NCBI RefSeq assembly: GCF_900129745.1
Contig: NZ_FQWS01000001.1
Location: 1,598,581-1,662,580, forward strand
Origin: Winogradskyella jejuensis
Lineage (GTDB): Bacteria; Bacteroidota; Bacteroidia; Flavobacteriales; Flavobacteriaceae
DNA: 64,000 nucleotides
Direction: 5' to 3'
This document shows, one piece after another, positions 31,849-41,101 of the stretch. A program made the position numbers and the translations under genes. The notes beneath the pieces are model-generated. The model saw nothing but the letters and a program-made list of their open reading frames with translations. It was not told where the DNA came from and did no database searches. Every line of letters begins with the position of its first letter. Within the stretch, counting starts at the first letter, position 1.

Positions 31849-33867
31849 TTATTTGAGTTCGAGTCCGTTTAATAATTTATCATCAACCATATTTGGTAAA
31901 GTCACTTTCAAGTTAGGTTCACTTTCCATGGCGCGTTTTATAGCGAAAATGGCGCCTTTATTTCTAGCCCAACTTCGCCTTGAAATACCATTGTTTACAT
32001 CCCAAAATAACATCTGTTTCAGACGTTTAGATGCTTCTTTAGTACCATCAAGAACCATACCAAAACCTCCATTTATCACTTCGCCCCAACCAACACCACC
32101 ACCATTATGTATACTTACCCAAGTTGCGCCTCTAAAACTATCGCCAATTACATTGTGTATAGCCATATCTGCTGTGAATCTTGAGCCGTCATAAATATTG
32201 CTAGTTTCTCTATATGGTGAATCTGTTCCAGAAACGTCATGATGGTCTCGCCCTAGAATTACATAGCCAATTTCGCCTTTTTCAATAGCATTATTGAAGG
32301 CTTTAGCAATTTTCATACGGCCTTCAGCATCAGCGTAGAGAATTCTTGCCTGTGAGCCTACAACTAATTTGTTCTCTTGAGCACCTTTAATCCACTGAAT
32401 ATTATCCGCCATTTGTTGTTGAATTTCAGCAGGAGCTACTTTCATCAAATCCTCAAGTACTTTGCAAGCAATTTCATCGGTTTTTTGTAAGTCTTCAGGT
32501 TTTCCAGAAGCACAAACCCAACGGAAAGGTCCAAATCCATAATCGAAACACATTGGTCCCATGATATCTTGGACGTAGCTCGAGTATCTAAATTCCCGAC
32601 CTAGCGTTGGATTTTTGTTCATAATGTCAGCACCAGCACGTGATGCTTCTAATAAAAAGGCGTTGCCATAATCAAAGAAATAGGTGCCTTTTGCGGTATG
32701 TTTATTAATGGCTTCAGCATGTCTTCTTAAGCTTTCCTGAACTTTTTTCTTAAATAATTCAGGCTTTTCGGCCATCATAATATTAGCCTCTTCGAAAGAT
32801 AAATCAACGGGATAATAGCCTCCGGCCCATGGGTTATGAAGTGATGTTTGGTCACTCCCTAAGTCTACATGGATATTTTCTTCATCAAATTTCTCCCAAA
32901 CGTCAACCACATTACCTAAATAAGCGATAGAAATAGTTTCTTTATCAGCTTTTGCTTTATTTACTCGATAAACAAGCTTATCTAAATCCGTGATTTTTTC
33001 ATCTATCCAGCCTTGGTCTAAGCGCACCTGTGTTATTTTTGGATTTACTTCAGCACAAACTGTAATACATCCCGCTATATTTCCTGCTTTTGGTTGTGCC
33101 CCAGACATCCCGCCTAAACCAGATGTAACAAAAAGATTGCCTTTAGTTGATTTTCCTATTTTTCTAAAGCCATTTAAAACTGTAATTGTGGTACCGTGGA
33201 CAATGCCTTGAGGGCCAATGTACATATAGCTACCTGCAGTCATTTGACCGTATTGCGTAACCCCAAGCGCATTAAATTTTTCCCAATCATCAGGTTGTGA
33301 ATAATTAGGAATCATCATCCCATTGGTCACTACAACACGAGGCGCTTCTTTATGGCTAGGGAATAGGCCCATTGGGTGCCCAGAATACATAACCAGTGTT
33401 TGCTCATCAGTCATTTCGGCTAAGTACTTCATGGTTAGCCTATATTGCGCCCAGTTAGAAAACACACCACCGTTTCCACCATAGGTAATCAACTCATGTG
33501 GATGTTGCGCTACGGCATAATCTAGATTATTCTGAATCATGAGCATTATTGCTGCCGCCTGTTTTGATTTTGCAAGATATTCATCAATCGGTCGAGCGTA
33601 CATTTTGTAGTCTGGTCTAAATCTGTACATGTAAATTCGACCATAAGTTTCGAGCTCGGTTTTATATTCTTCAACTAAGACTTTATGATGTTTTTTGTCG
33701 AAGTATCGTAATGCATTCTGAAGTGCTAATTTTTTTTCTTCCTTTGATAAAATATCCTTACGTATTGGTGCGTGATTTATAGAAGGGTCATAAGGTTTTG
33801 GCTGAGGTAATTCAGAGGGAATTCCTTCTAAAATCTGTTCAGCAAATGACATTTGCGTAGCTTGCAT
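31849..33867 (-). CDS. hutU: Urocanate hydratase
   Basis: Second enzyme of histidine breakdown, urocanate to imidazolone propionate, using tightly bound NAD+. 672 residues, the long form of Bacteroidota (the common bacterial enzyme has about 550). Family motifs: YGGNGGVFSNWAQYRLTM, VTSGLGGMSGAQPKAGN for NAD binding, and the urocanase signature with its active-site Cys in FGPFRWVCASGKPEDL. The ATG overlaps the DUF5522 stop by one base; an in-frame ATG five codons later is possible. No hutH, hutI or hutG is nearby. Confidence 0.96.
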   Translation of the reverse strand: MQATQMSFAEQILEGIPSELPQPKPYDPSINHAPIRKDILSKEEKKLALQNALRYFDKKHHKVLVEEYKTELETYGRIYMYRFRPDYKMYARPIDEYLAKSKQAAAIMLMIQNNLDYAVAQHPHELITYGGNGGVFSNWAQYRLTMKYLAEMTDEQTLVMYSGHPMGLFPSHKEAPRVVVTNGMMIPNYSQPDDWEKFNALGVTQYGQMTAGSYMYIGPQGIVHGTTITVLNGFRKIGKSTKGNLFVTSGLGGMSGAQPKAGNIAGCITVCAEVNPKITQVRLDQGWIDEKITDLDKLVYRVNKAKADKETISIAYLGNVVDVWEKFDEENIHVDLGSDQTSLHNPWAGGYYPVDLSFEEANIMMAEKPELFKKKVQESLRRHAEAINKHTAKGTYFFDYGNAFLLEASRAGADIMNKNPTLGREFRYSSYVQDIMGPMCFDYGFGPFRWVCASGKPEDLQKTDEIACKVLEDLMKVAPAEIQQQMADNIQWIKGAQENKLVVGSQARILYADAEGRMKIAKAFNNAIEKGEIGYVILGRDHHDVSGTDSPYRETSNIYDGSRFTADMAIHNVIGDSFRGATWVSIHNGGGVGWGEVINGGFGMVLDGTKEASKRLKQMLFWDVNNGISRRSWARNKGAIFAIKRAMESEPNLKVTLPNMVDDKLLNGLELK

Positions 33868-34028
33868 TATTTTGTTTTTTGTTTGTCTTTATTAAATCCG
33901 TAAGGGCAATGTCTACAGCCGCTTTCGCAACAATAACCGCGTTTAAGATGGTATTGTTCTGTAAAACAGCGATAGCCTTCTGGCGTTAAATAGTAATCAC
34001 CATCTTCGATTGGGACGTATTTTTTCAT
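33867..34028 (-). CDS. DUF5522 cysteine-rich small protein
   Basis: 53 residues. DUF5522-type protein, with PEGYRCFTEQYHLKRGYCCE and SGCRHCPYGF. The five cysteines and one His in RGYCCESGCRHCPYG suggest a metal-binding knot, probably zinc or iron. The ATG at 34028 is preferred over a longer frame, because the promoter -7 element lies between the two. Its TAA overlaps the hutU ATG (TAATG), so hutU translation is probably coupled to it. Confidence 0.85.
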   Translation of the reverse strand: MKKYVPIEDGDYYLTPEGYRCFTEQYHLKRGYCCESGCRHCPYGFNKDKQKTK

Positions 34029-34034
34029 ATAACA

Positions 34035-34042
34035 CAAAGATA
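34035..34042 (-). promoter_or_regulatory. Promoter -7 element of DUF5522-hutU
   Basis: Minus-strand TATCTTTG, six bases before the DUF5522 ATG. The transcript would therefore have almost no leader. Confidence 0.55.
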
Positions 34043-34077
34043 GCTTATTTTGGATTGATTTTTGAAAGAAGATATCT

Positions 34078-34401
34078 ATGATAATAGTTTCAAAATACAT
34101 TGTTCCAAAGGGTTATTTTGGTTTGACTCTGTTTCCGTTTATAGTTTTAAAGCGAAAAGAATTGTTGTTTAATAAAATCTTAGTCAATCACGAAAAAATT
34201 CATTTAAGACAGCAGCTTGAGCTTTTAATTATTCCTTTTTATCTGTTATATTTTATTGAATTTATAATTAGATATGCGAAACTTAAGGATTGGCAACAAA
34301 CCTACAGGTCTATTTCTTTTGAAAGAGAAGCTTATATTAATGAGCAAGATTCTAAGTTTTTAAAAAAGCGACCATTTTGGAATTTTATAAACTATTTTTG
34401 A
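34078..34401 (+). CDS. Small membrane protein with HExxH motif, putative mini-metallopeptidase
   Basis: 107 residues, no named family recognised. Residues 38-42 are HEKIH (HExxH) and residues 81-86 are FEREAY, the layout of a gluzincin (third ligand Glu in a downstream ExE/ExA motif). A hydrophobic segment (about 49-65, LLIIPFYLLYFIEFIIR) separates them. The arrangement recalls M56/BlaR1-type membrane peptidases reduced to the catalytic minimum. Activity is inference only. It is followed by the desulfhydrase-like gene after seven bases. The annotation as a real gene rests on the intact motif and operon spacing. Confidence 0.75.
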   Translation: MIIVSKYIVPKGYFGLTLFPFIVLKRKELLFNKILVNHEKIHLRQQLELLIIPFYLLYFIEFIIRYAKLKDWQQTYRSISFEREAYINEQDSKFLKKRPFWNFINYF

Positions 34402-34408
34402 AACCGAA

Positions 34409-35308
34409 ATGCAATCTCCAATAGAGCAAATTCATATTAAAAACGATAAAAATATTCAGCTTTTTATTAAGCGCGAAGATTTATTGCATCCTTTTATTTC
34501 GGGGAATAAATTTAGAAAACTAAAGTATAATTTACTTGAGGCAAAAAAGCAAAATCAAGATACGATTTTGACTTTTGGTGGTGCTTTTTCAAATCATATA
34601 GCTGCGACGGCTTATGCGGCAAATAGTAATGGATTTAAGTCTGCTGGTGTAATTAGAGGAGAGGAATTACAATCTCAAATAGTAGCTAATCCTACTTTAA
34701 AATTTGCTCAAGAACAAGGTATGCAGTTTTATTTTGTATCGCGTAAAGCTTACAGAAACAAGAATTCAGAATCTTTTCTTGAAGAATTAAGGAATGAATT
34801 TGGAGCGTTTTATTTGGTACCCGAAGGCGGAACAAATGATTTGGCTATAAAAGGTTGTGAGGAAATTTTGAATGAAGAAACCTCTCATTTTGACTATATC
34901 TGTACTTGTGTTGGTACTGGCGGAACTATTTCGGGATTGATAAATGCTTCAAAAAATCATCAAAAGATATTAGGTTTTCCTGCACTGAAAGGTGATTTTT
35001 TACAGGATGAAATTCGTAAATTTGCAAAGCAAAATAATTGGGATTTAATTACTAATTATCACTTTGGAGGTTATGCAAAAATAAATGAGCAACTAATAAC
35101 GTTCATTAATGATTTTAAATCAGAATTCAAGGTGTTATTAGACCCTGTTTATACCGGCAAAATGATCTTTGGACTTTTGGACATGATTTCTAAAGGGCAG
35201 TTTGAAGAAAATGCAAAAATATTAGCTATCCATACCGGAGGGCTTCAAGGCATAGCTGGTATGAACCAGCGATTAAAATCTAAGTCCATGCCTTTAATAA
35301 ACATATAA
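34409..35308 (+). CDS. ACC deaminase/D-cysteine desulfhydrase family PLP enzyme
   Basis: 299 residues, fold type II PLP enzyme. PLP lysine is Lys34 in SGNKFRKLKYN; further motifs are TFGGAFSNHIAATAYAA, VPEGGTNDLA and the phosphate loop CTCVGTGGTISG. D-cysteine desulfhydrase is the commonest activity in bacteria of this family; substrate cannot be fixed by eye. Cotranscribed with the next gene, which starts on the base after its stop. Confidence 0.9.
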   Translation: MQSPIEQIHIKNDKNIQLFIKREDLLHPFISGNKFRKLKYNLLEAKKQNQDTILTFGGAFSNHIAATAYAANSNGFKSAGVIRGEELQSQIVANPTLKFAQEQGMQFYFVSRKAYRNKNSESFLEELRNEFGAFYLVPEGGTNDLAIKGCEEILNEETSHFDYICTCVGTGGTISGLINASKNHQKILGFPALKGDFLQDEIRKFAKQNNWDLITNYHFGGYAKINEQLITFINDFKSEFKVLLDPVYTGKMIFGLLDMISKGQFEENAKILAIHTGGLQGIAGMNQRLKSKSMPLINI

Positions 35309-36109
35309 ATGAAATTAAGATTATTCATTATAATTCTTTCACTTTTAGTGGTTTCGTGCGGCTCTAAAAAAGGTGTAGTTACTAAAAAGGAAAAATCTAA
35401 AACTAAAACAGAAGAGGTTATTATTAAGGATAAGCCTGTTGAGGAAAAACCAACTGCTCCTGTGACTAAGTCATCAAGAAAACGAACTTCAGTCGATGTT
35501 TATATTGATACCTATTCTGCTATCGCTATGTCAGAAATGCGTACTTCAAAAATTCCGGCAAGTATAACTTTAGCACAAGGGATTTTAGAGTCTGGCTCAG
35601 GAAATGGGCGTTTAGCAAAAGAAGCAAATAACCATTTTGGAATAAAATGTCATGGATGGAAAGGCGAAAAAATCTATCACGATGATGATCGCTCTCAAGA
35701 ATGTTTTAGAAAATATAAAGAAGCTTCTACTTCTTATAAAGACCATTCAGATTTTTTAGTCGGAAGAAAGCGCTATGCAGGCTTATTCAATCTAAAACCT
35801 GATGACTATAAAGGTTGGGCTAGAGGTTTGCGAGCTGCAGGCTATGCTACAGATAGGAAATATCCAGAAAAATTAATAAGTCTTATTGAACGTTATGAGT
35901 TGTATAAATATGACGCTCAAGTTTTAGATAAATCTCAAGATTTTGGTGAGCCAATTAAGGTAGCTAAAGAGGTTATGCATACAATAGTGAAAGGAGATAC
36001 ATTGTATTCATTGAGTAGAAAATACGGTATTCCCGTTGAAGAAATAAAGAGAAAGAATAATTTAAAATCAAACAATTTGTCGATAGGACAAATTTTAAAA
36101 ATAAACTAA
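35309..36109 (+). CDS. Glucosaminidase (GH73) lipoprotein with C-terminal LysM
   Basis: 266 residues. SPII signal (lipid Cys17 in LLVVSC), a Lys/Thr/Glu-rich linker (20-65), then a GH73-type N-acetylglucosaminidase domain (about 66-215). The general-acid Glu is in LAQGILESGSG; NNHFGIKCHGWKG and CFRKYKEASTSYKDHSDFL follow. One LysM repeat closes the protein (220-266, HTIVKGDTLYSLSRKYGIPV). It acts on peptidoglycan from the outer membrane or periplasmic face. The next gene (hemL) follows after nine bases. Confidence 0.94.
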   Translation: MKLRLFIIILSLLVVSCGSKKGVVTKKEKSKTKTEEVIIKDKPVEEKPTAPVTKSSRKRTSVDVYIDTYSAIAMSEMRTSKIPASITLAQGILESGSGNGRLAKEANNHFGIKCHGWKGEKIYHDDDRSQECFRKYKEASTSYKDHSDFLVGRKRYAGLFNLKPDDYKGWARGLRAAGYATDRKYPEKLISLIERYELYKYDAQVLDKSQDFGEPIKVAKEVMHTIVKGDTLYSLSRKYGIPVEEIKRKNNLKSNNLSIGQILKIN

Positions 36110-36118
36110 GTTTAACTT

Positions 36119-37405
36119 ATGTTATATCAAAGAAGTAGCGCGCTTTTTAAAGAAGCGCAAAGCGTAATTCCTGGTGGTGTAAACTCACCTGTGCGAGCCT
36201 TTAAAGGTGTTGGAGGTACTCCTATTTTTGCAAAATCGGCCAAAGGAGCATACGTGTATGATGAAGATGGAAATAGATATATAGATTATATAAATTCTTG
36301 GGGTCCGATGTTGTTGGGGCATGCTTTTGAGCCAGTTGTAGAAGCTGTTAAAGCCAAAGCTGAATCCGGGACGTCTTTTGGGATGCCCACCGCCTTAGAA
36401 ACTGAAATTGCACAATTAGCTGTTTCTATGGTGCCTAATATTGATAAAATTCGTTTTGTAAATTCTGGTACAGAAGCATGTATGAGTGCCATTCGTTTGG
36501 CTCGTGGATTTACAAAAAGAGACAAGATTATTAAGTTTTCTGGTTGTTATCATGGGCATAGTGATGCTTTTTTAATTGCAGCCGGAAGTGGTGGCGCTAC
36601 TTTTGGAACACCAAATAGTCCTGGTGTTACACAAGGTACTGCTAAAGATACTTTACTAGCAGGTTACAATAATCTTTTAAATGTTGAAGAGCTCATTGCA
36701 GCCAATCCTGATGAAATCGCGGCTATAATTATTGAACCAGTCGCTGGAAATATGGGATGTATTCCGCCACAAGAAGGATTTTTAGAAGGACTACGAAACT
36801 TGTGTGATACGAATGGGATTTTACTCATTTTTGATGAGGTTATGACTGGCTTTCGTTTAGCTAAAGGTGCTGCACAAGAATTATATAATGTCAATGCAGA
36901 TATTGTTTGTTTTGGGAAAGTTATTGGTGGCGGATTGCCTGTTGGTGCTTTTGCTGCTAGAAACGAAATTATGGACTATCTCGCCCCTAATGGACCAGTT
37001 TATCAAGCAGGAACACTTAGTGGAAATCCACTTGCAATGGCTGCAGGATTGGCTATGTTAAAAGCTATTAATTCTGATGAAGGATTGTTTAAACGACTAG
37101 AAGAAAAAACTGCTTATCTACAGAAAGGTATGGCAAAAGTACTTTCTCGCTACAATGTTGAACATACGATTAATAGAGTTGGTAGTATGATATCTGTTCA
37201 TTTTCATAAAGACCCCGTTTATGATTTTGAAACAGCTGCAAATGGAAATAACGATACCTTTAAAGCTTTTTTTCATAGCATGCTTAATCAAGGAATTTAT
37301 ATTGCACCTAGTGCATTTGAAACCTGGTTTATCACAGATGCATTATCGTATAAAGACTTAGATGAAACTATTTCGGCTGTCGAAAAGTTTGCAAAAAGTT
37401 TATGA
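36119..37405 (+). CDS. hemL: Glutamate-1-semialdehyde 2,1-aminomutase
   Basis: Makes 5-aminolevulinate for haem and tetrapyrroles in the C5 pathway. 428 residues, class III PLP aminotransferase fold. PLP lysine is Lys267 in [15 protein letters not shown]. Other family segments: [11 protein letters not shown] near the start, [39 protein letters not shown] and [16 protein letters not shown]. It is the last gene of the 34.1-37.4 kb operon and is followed by a bidirectional terminator. Confidence 0.97.
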   Translation: MLYQRSSALFKEAQSVIPGGVNSPVRAFKGVGGTPIFAKSAKGAYVYDEDGNRYIDYINSWGPMLLGHAFEPVVEAVKAKAESGTSFGMPTALETEIAQLAVSMVPNIDKIRFVNSGTEACMSAIRLARGFTKRDKIIKFSGCYHGHSDAFLIAAGSGGATFGTPNSPGVTQGTAKDTLLAGYNNLLNVEELIAANPDEIAAIIIEPVAGNMGCIPPQEGFLEGLRNLCDTNGILLIFDEVMTGFRLAKGAAQELYNVNADIVCFGKVIGGGLPVGAFAARNEIMDYLAPNGPVYQAGTLSGNPLAMAAGLAMLKAINSDEGLFKRLEEKTAYLQKGMAKVLSRYNVEHTINRVGSMISVHFHKDPVYDFETAANGNNDTFKAFFHSMLNQGIYIAPSAFETWFITDALSYKDLDETISAVEKFAKSL

Positions 37406-37408
37406 ATT

Positions 37409-37437
37409 AAAAAAGAGCGCAATTAGCGCTCTTTTTT
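37409..37437. terminator. Bidirectional terminator between hemL and the convergent gene
   Basis: AAAAAAGAGCGC-AATTA-GCGCTCTTTTTT: a six-base GC-rich stem core flanked by A and T runs, so it works on both strands. Confidence 0.9.
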
Positions 37438-37454
37438 GTTTCTAGAACTATTAA

Positions 37455-37892
37455 TTAATTTCTCTTTCCTTTCATTCCTGGGCCTCCACGTCTTTTCATT
37501 TGGCGTTCCATCATCTGAGAATATTTGGCATACTGCTCATCATTTAAAATGTCTTTCATTTTAGCTTTAAGCGCAATTTGTGCATCAAGCCGTTCAGTTT
37601 GCATTTTGTGACGGTCATCATCACTCATTTCTTTTCTATTCTTTTTATTTGCATCTATTTTACCCTCTCCTTCAGCATAGTGAGATGTTAGTATGTCTAG
37701 CACTTGTGTTTGCTGTTGTTCGCTTAAATCAAGTTTTAAGGTTAACTGCTTAGCTTGAATTTCGGCACGTTCTTGTGGTGTCCTGCTTTTGGTTAAACGC
37801 TCCATTAGCGCTTTTTTCTTTTCTGGATTGTTCTGTTGTGCAAAGCCTAAAAATGTGCAAAGACTTAACGCTAGAATTAATAATTTTTTCAT
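37455..37892 (-). CDS. Periplasmic Spy/CpxP-like helical protein
   Basis: 145 residues. Signal peptide (MKKLLILALSLCTFLGFAQ), then a charged, helical protein. The segment LTLKLDLSEQQQTQVLDIL followed later by MKDILNDEQYAKYSQMM resembles the LTxxQ-type pair of periplasmic Spy/CpxP or DUF4890 proteins. The C-terminus is basic with a GGPGMKGKRN tail. Role probably in envelope stress or metal response (family-level inference). Divergent from the hydrolase pair across a 235-base gap that holds only AT-rich sequence and a small GATAG-AAC-CTATC palindrome near 37940. Confidence 0.85.
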   Translation of the reverse strand: MKKLLILALSLCTFLGFAQQNNPEKKKALMERLTKSRTPQERAEIQAKQLTLKLDLSEQQQTQVLDILTSHYAEGEGKIDANKKNRKEMSDDDRHKMQTERLDAQIALKAKMKDILNDEQYAKYSQMMERQMKRRGGPGMKGKRN

Positions 37893-38127
37893 GGTTTTAG
37901 ATTTTATTGTTTTTTAATTGATTGAGATTTAGATAGAACCTATCTTCTCAAGTTTTAAATTCTCTTTTTGGACTTTAAAAATTTCAAAGCGTTTAAAAGT
38001 AACACTTTTTTTAACACAAGATTTAACAATTAACGGTTTTAGGTCATAATTGTAGATTATGGAAGATTCTAGTTACTCAGTTTAGATTGATATTTAGTAT
38101 ATTAGTGTTTAAACCGCTTTAGATTAG

Positions 38128-39006
38128 ATGCAGTACTGGGTTTCAACCATCTTATTAATTTTGGGAATTTATATCGCCATAAGTATTGCGTTATATTACA
38201 TCCAGGATTATGTGTTGTTTAAGCCTGAAAAGCTTCCAAAAGACTTTCAGTTCGATTACGAGAATCAAGAAACCAAAGAATATAATTTAGAGACGCGAGA
38301 TGGTGCTATAATTAATGGTCTTCGGTTTTTTCCAAAAGGCGAAAGTAAAGGTGTAGTTATCTATCTTAAAGGAAATTCAAAGAGTATAAAAGGTTGGGGA
38401 AAGTTTGCTGTAGATTTTACAAGGCATGGTTATAATGTATTGATGGTAGATTATCGAGGGTTTGGAAAAAGCACAGGAAAGCGCTCTCAAAAAGCTATAA
38501 AACGCGATTTACAAGTGGTTTATAATAAAGTGAAGGAGAAAACCACTGAAGACAGAATAATACTTTATGGACGCTCTCTAGGCTCTGGCTTTGCTACAAA
38601 GCTTGCGTCTATGAACAACCCCAAAATGCTTATTCTTGATGCGCCTTACTACAGTTTAACCAAAGTCACGGGACGTTACATGCCTTTTATGCCCTTATCA
38701 ATTTTGCTTAAGTATCCGTTGCCGACTTATAAATGGTTAAAATATGTCCAATGTCCTATACACATTATTCATGGCACACATGATAAGTTAATACCATATA
38801 AGTCGAGTGTAAAATTATCTCAGATAAATGCCAAGTTAACTAAACTACACACTGTTATAGGTGGTGGACATAAAAACCTAAATAATTTTGAATCCTATCA
38901 CAAAATGCTTGATGATATCTTAAATAGAGAGCCAAAAACAATTGATTTAGAAACCACAAGTATTAACGTTATCCATAGTGCAAAAAAGACTAAAAAGAAG
39001 GCTTAA
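38128..39006 (+). CDS. Membrane-anchored alpha/beta hydrolase, first of a tandem pair
   Basis: 292 residues. One N-terminal membrane segment (about 5-25), then a BEM46-like alpha/beta hydrolase. Nucleophile Ser in LYGRSLGSGFA, Asp in IHGTHDKLIPY, His in GGGHKNLNNFESYH. At the oxyanion region it has YLKGNSKS where the second copy has YFHGNAGD, so the usual HG dipeptide is KG here. The C-terminus is lysine-rich (KKTKKKA). The next gene begins 29 bases before its stop in another frame, so the two are cotranscribed and probably coupled. Confidence 0.9.
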   Translation: MQYWVSTILLILGIYIAISIALYYIQDYVLFKPEKLPKDFQFDYENQETKEYNLETRDGAIINGLRFFPKGESKGVVIYLKGNSKSIKGWGKFAVDFTRHGYNVLMVDYRGFGKSTGKRSQKAIKRDLQVVYNKVKEKTTEDRIILYGRSLGSGFATKLASMNNPKMLILDAPYYSLTKVTGRYMPFMPLSILLKYPLPTYKWLKYVQCPIHIIHGTHDKLIPYKSSVKLSQINAKLTKLHTVIGGGHKNLNNFESYHKMLDDILNREPKTIDLETTSINVIHSAKKTKKKA

Positions 39007-39787
39007 AAGAACACTATATGTTCTTTTAGCGTTGTATCTCATGATTGGAGCAGCCCTATATTTTTTTCAAGAAAAGTTAATGTTCTTTCCTACTAAACTA
39101 GAGCAAAATTATGAGTTTCAGTTTGGTCACTCTTATGAAGAATTGTTTTTTAAAACTGAAGAAAATGCCTTAATAAATGCACTACACTTTAAAACAGAAA
39201 ATCCCAAGGGTGTTATCTTGTATTTTCATGGTAATGCAGGCGATTTGAGTCGTTGGGGAACAATTACAGAATACTTTGTTGAGAAGAGCTATGATGTTTT
39301 GGTTATGGATTATAGAACTTACGGTAAGAGTATAGGTGAATTAAGTGAAGCTGCATTCTACACAGATGCTCAGTTTTGTTATAATTATCTCTTGAACCAC
39401 TATACTGAAGATGAAATAACACTCTACGGACGCTCTTTAGGCACGGGAATAGCATCTTATTTAGCTGCGGAAAATAACCCGAAGCAATTAATCCTTGAGA
39501 CACCATATTATAGTATTGAAGATGTAGCCAAAAGTAGGTTTCCCATTTTTCCCGTTAAACATTTATTGAAGTACAAGTTTCCAACATATCAGTTTTTACC
39601 AAAAGCAGATTGCCCAATAACAATTATTCATGGGACAGATGATGCTGTTGTGCCATATGATTCTTCAATCAAGCTTCGTAAATTAGATATTAGAAATCTA
39701 GACTATATTACTGTCAAAGGAGGAAATCATAACAATCTCGTTGAGTTTGAAGAGTATCACAAGGCTATTAATAGAGTTTTAAAATAA
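38978..39787 (+). CDS. Membrane-anchored alpha/beta hydrolase, second of a tandem pair
   Basis: 269 residues, clear paralogue of the preceding gene along its whole length (YFQEKLMFFPTKL against YIQDYVLFKPEKL at the start; YGRSLGTGIA against YGRSLGSGFA). Basic N-terminus (QKRLKRRLKRT) and one membrane segment (12-30). Catalytic residues: Ser in LYGRSLGTG, Asp in HGTDDAVVPY, His in GGNHNNLVEF; the oxyanion HG is kept (YFHGNAGD). The start is GTG inside the previous gene. Substrate unknown. Confidence 0.9.
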   Translation: MQKRLKRRLKRTLYVLLALYLMIGAALYFFQEKLMFFPTKLEQNYEFQFGHSYEELFFKTEENALINALHFKTENPKGVILYFHGNAGDLSRWGTITEYFVEKSYDVLVMDYRTYGKSIGELSEAAFYTDAQFCYNYLLNHYTEDEITLYGRSLGTGIASYLAAENNPKQLILETPYYSIEDVAKSRFPIFPVKHLLKYKFPTYQFLPKADCPITIIHGTDDAVVPYDSSIKLRKLDIRNLDYITVKGGNHNNLVEFEEYHKAINRVLK

Positions 39788-39793
39788 CGACTT

Positions 39794-41011
39794 TTAATCC
39801 TTAGTAAGAGGAGCACTAATATTAATTCCCGTTTGAATATCTGGAGCATTATTAACCGAAAAATCTTGCTTCACATACAAAGATAGTTTGAAGTTTTTAC
39901 GTCCATAGGTGTATATAATAGACCAATTAGAGAGTGGGACATATAAACGTGTAACACCGTTATGCCATCCGGCATTTATAGCACTAAAATCCCCTAATAA
40001 TCTATAATATTCTGTTTCTTCTTTTTTGTTGTAACGTGATTGAATCTGGTAATTTAGGCCAAAAGCGTTGTAGTTACCTTTTTGTGTATATTTAGTATAT
40101 TCAACATCAGCTTCAAGGCTAGCAATAAATGAATTGTTGCCTAAATCTATAACTTCATCAAAATCTATTATATTTTTCCTTAAAAGGCTAGCTCCTGCAG
40201 CAATGTCAAGTTCATTTTTATTTTTGAACTTAATTTGCTTCAATGCATTTGCTGAAATTCCTATGTCTACAGAAGGATTAAATTTTGACATATTTATACC
40301 TATATGACTTCCGAAATTAAAGTATAAGTTTCGTGTTTTGTTGAATTCAAAAGTAGGGTAGTAATGATGATTAATTTCCAATCCTCCTATAAAAAAATCA
40401 TTTTTATCTAGCCGAAGTGTGTTTCCGTTTCTGTCAGTGTAACTAAAGTTTACTTCGTTTAAACCATAAAAACGCCTTCCAAAAGGGTCTTCGCCTCCAG
40501 CAATATTGCTATGAAACCATTCTATAGTTTCATCGCTAGTGAAAAATGAAAATGGATAGCTCCCATCAGTAATTAAATAAGACCTTAGATTTATCCCTAA
40601 CTCATGTTTTTTTGCAATAGGAAATGTAAGGTCTATCCTAAATTCTTTAATCACTGCATCAATAACAATATTATAGTAGTCAGCAGGTGTTGTCTCTTGG
40701 TCAATAAAATCGAAACGTCTTTGAAACCATATTACTTGACTTAACTCTTCTCTAACAGCAGGGTCTCTTGGTAAATGTGTTTCTACAAAAGGCTGAAAAT
40801 TATTACCACTAGCGTAATTAAAAGAGATTCTTGTTTTATTAAGCGATTCTCTTTTAAAGTTTTGTTGAATACGTGAGCTAAAAATTCCGAAATGATGCGT
40901 TGTTTGCATGTTAGGATTATCTATACCATTTTTTATAAATAAACTGTCTTTAGATTGAGAAATAGCTATAATTGGAATAACTAATAAAAGACTACGTAGA
41001 ATTTTTTGCAT
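39794..41011 (-). CDS. Outer-membrane beta-barrel protein of unknown function
   Basis: 405 residues. Signal peptide (QKILRSLLLVIPIIAISQS), then alternating aromatic/polar strands typical of an outer-membrane barrel (INHHYYPTFEFNKTRNLYFNF, GINLRSYLI, WSIIYTYGRKNFKLSLYVKQ), ending with charged residues and not the common terminal aromatic. No family is recognised. The ATG at 41011 is chosen, since the longer frame would begin upstream of the promoter -7 element. It converges on the hydrolase pair with six bases between. Confidence 0.8.
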   Translation of the reverse strand: MQKILRSLLLVIPIIAISQSKDSLFIKNGIDNPNMQTTHHFGIFSSRIQQNFKRESLNKTRISFNYASGNNFQPFVETHLPRDPAVREELSQVIWFQRRFDFIDQETTPADYYNIVIDAVIKEFRIDLTFPIAKKHELGINLRSYLITDGSYPFSFFTSDETIEWFHSNIAGGEDPFGRRFYGLNEVNFSYTDRNGNTLRLDKNDFFIGGLEINHHYYPTFEFNKTRNLYFNFGSHIGINMSKFNPSVDIGISANALKQIKFKNKNELDIAAGASLLRKNIIDFDEVIDLGNNSFIASLEADVEYTKYTQKGNYNAFGLNYQIQSRYNKKEETEYYRLLGDFSAINAGWHNGVTRLYVPLSNWSIIYTYGRKNFKLSLYVKQDFSVNNAPDIQTGINISAPLTKD

Positions 41012-41014
41012 GCG

Positions 41015-41043
41015 CAAAAATAACATTTGATTTAAATATCCAA
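41015..41043 (-). promoter_or_regulatory. Promoter of the barrel-protein gene
   Basis: On the minus strand TTG, 18 bases, then TATTTTTG: a full match to the flavobacterial promoter form. The -7 box ends three bases before the ATG, so the leader is minimal, or the true start is further in. Confidence 0.6.
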
Positions 41044-41045
41044 AT

Positions 41046-41078
41046 AAAAAAGCCCCAAACTTAGTTTGGAGCTTTTTT
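41046..41078 (-). terminator. Terminator after the metzincin-type protease gene
   Basis: Minus strand AAAAAAGCTCCAAAC-TAA-GTTTGGGGCTTTTTT (stem with one U-G pair, then T-run), 23 bases after the protease stop and directly before the next promoter. Confidence 0.88.
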
Positions 41079-41101
41079 AAAAATAATATGTTGTTCTTAG
41101 G

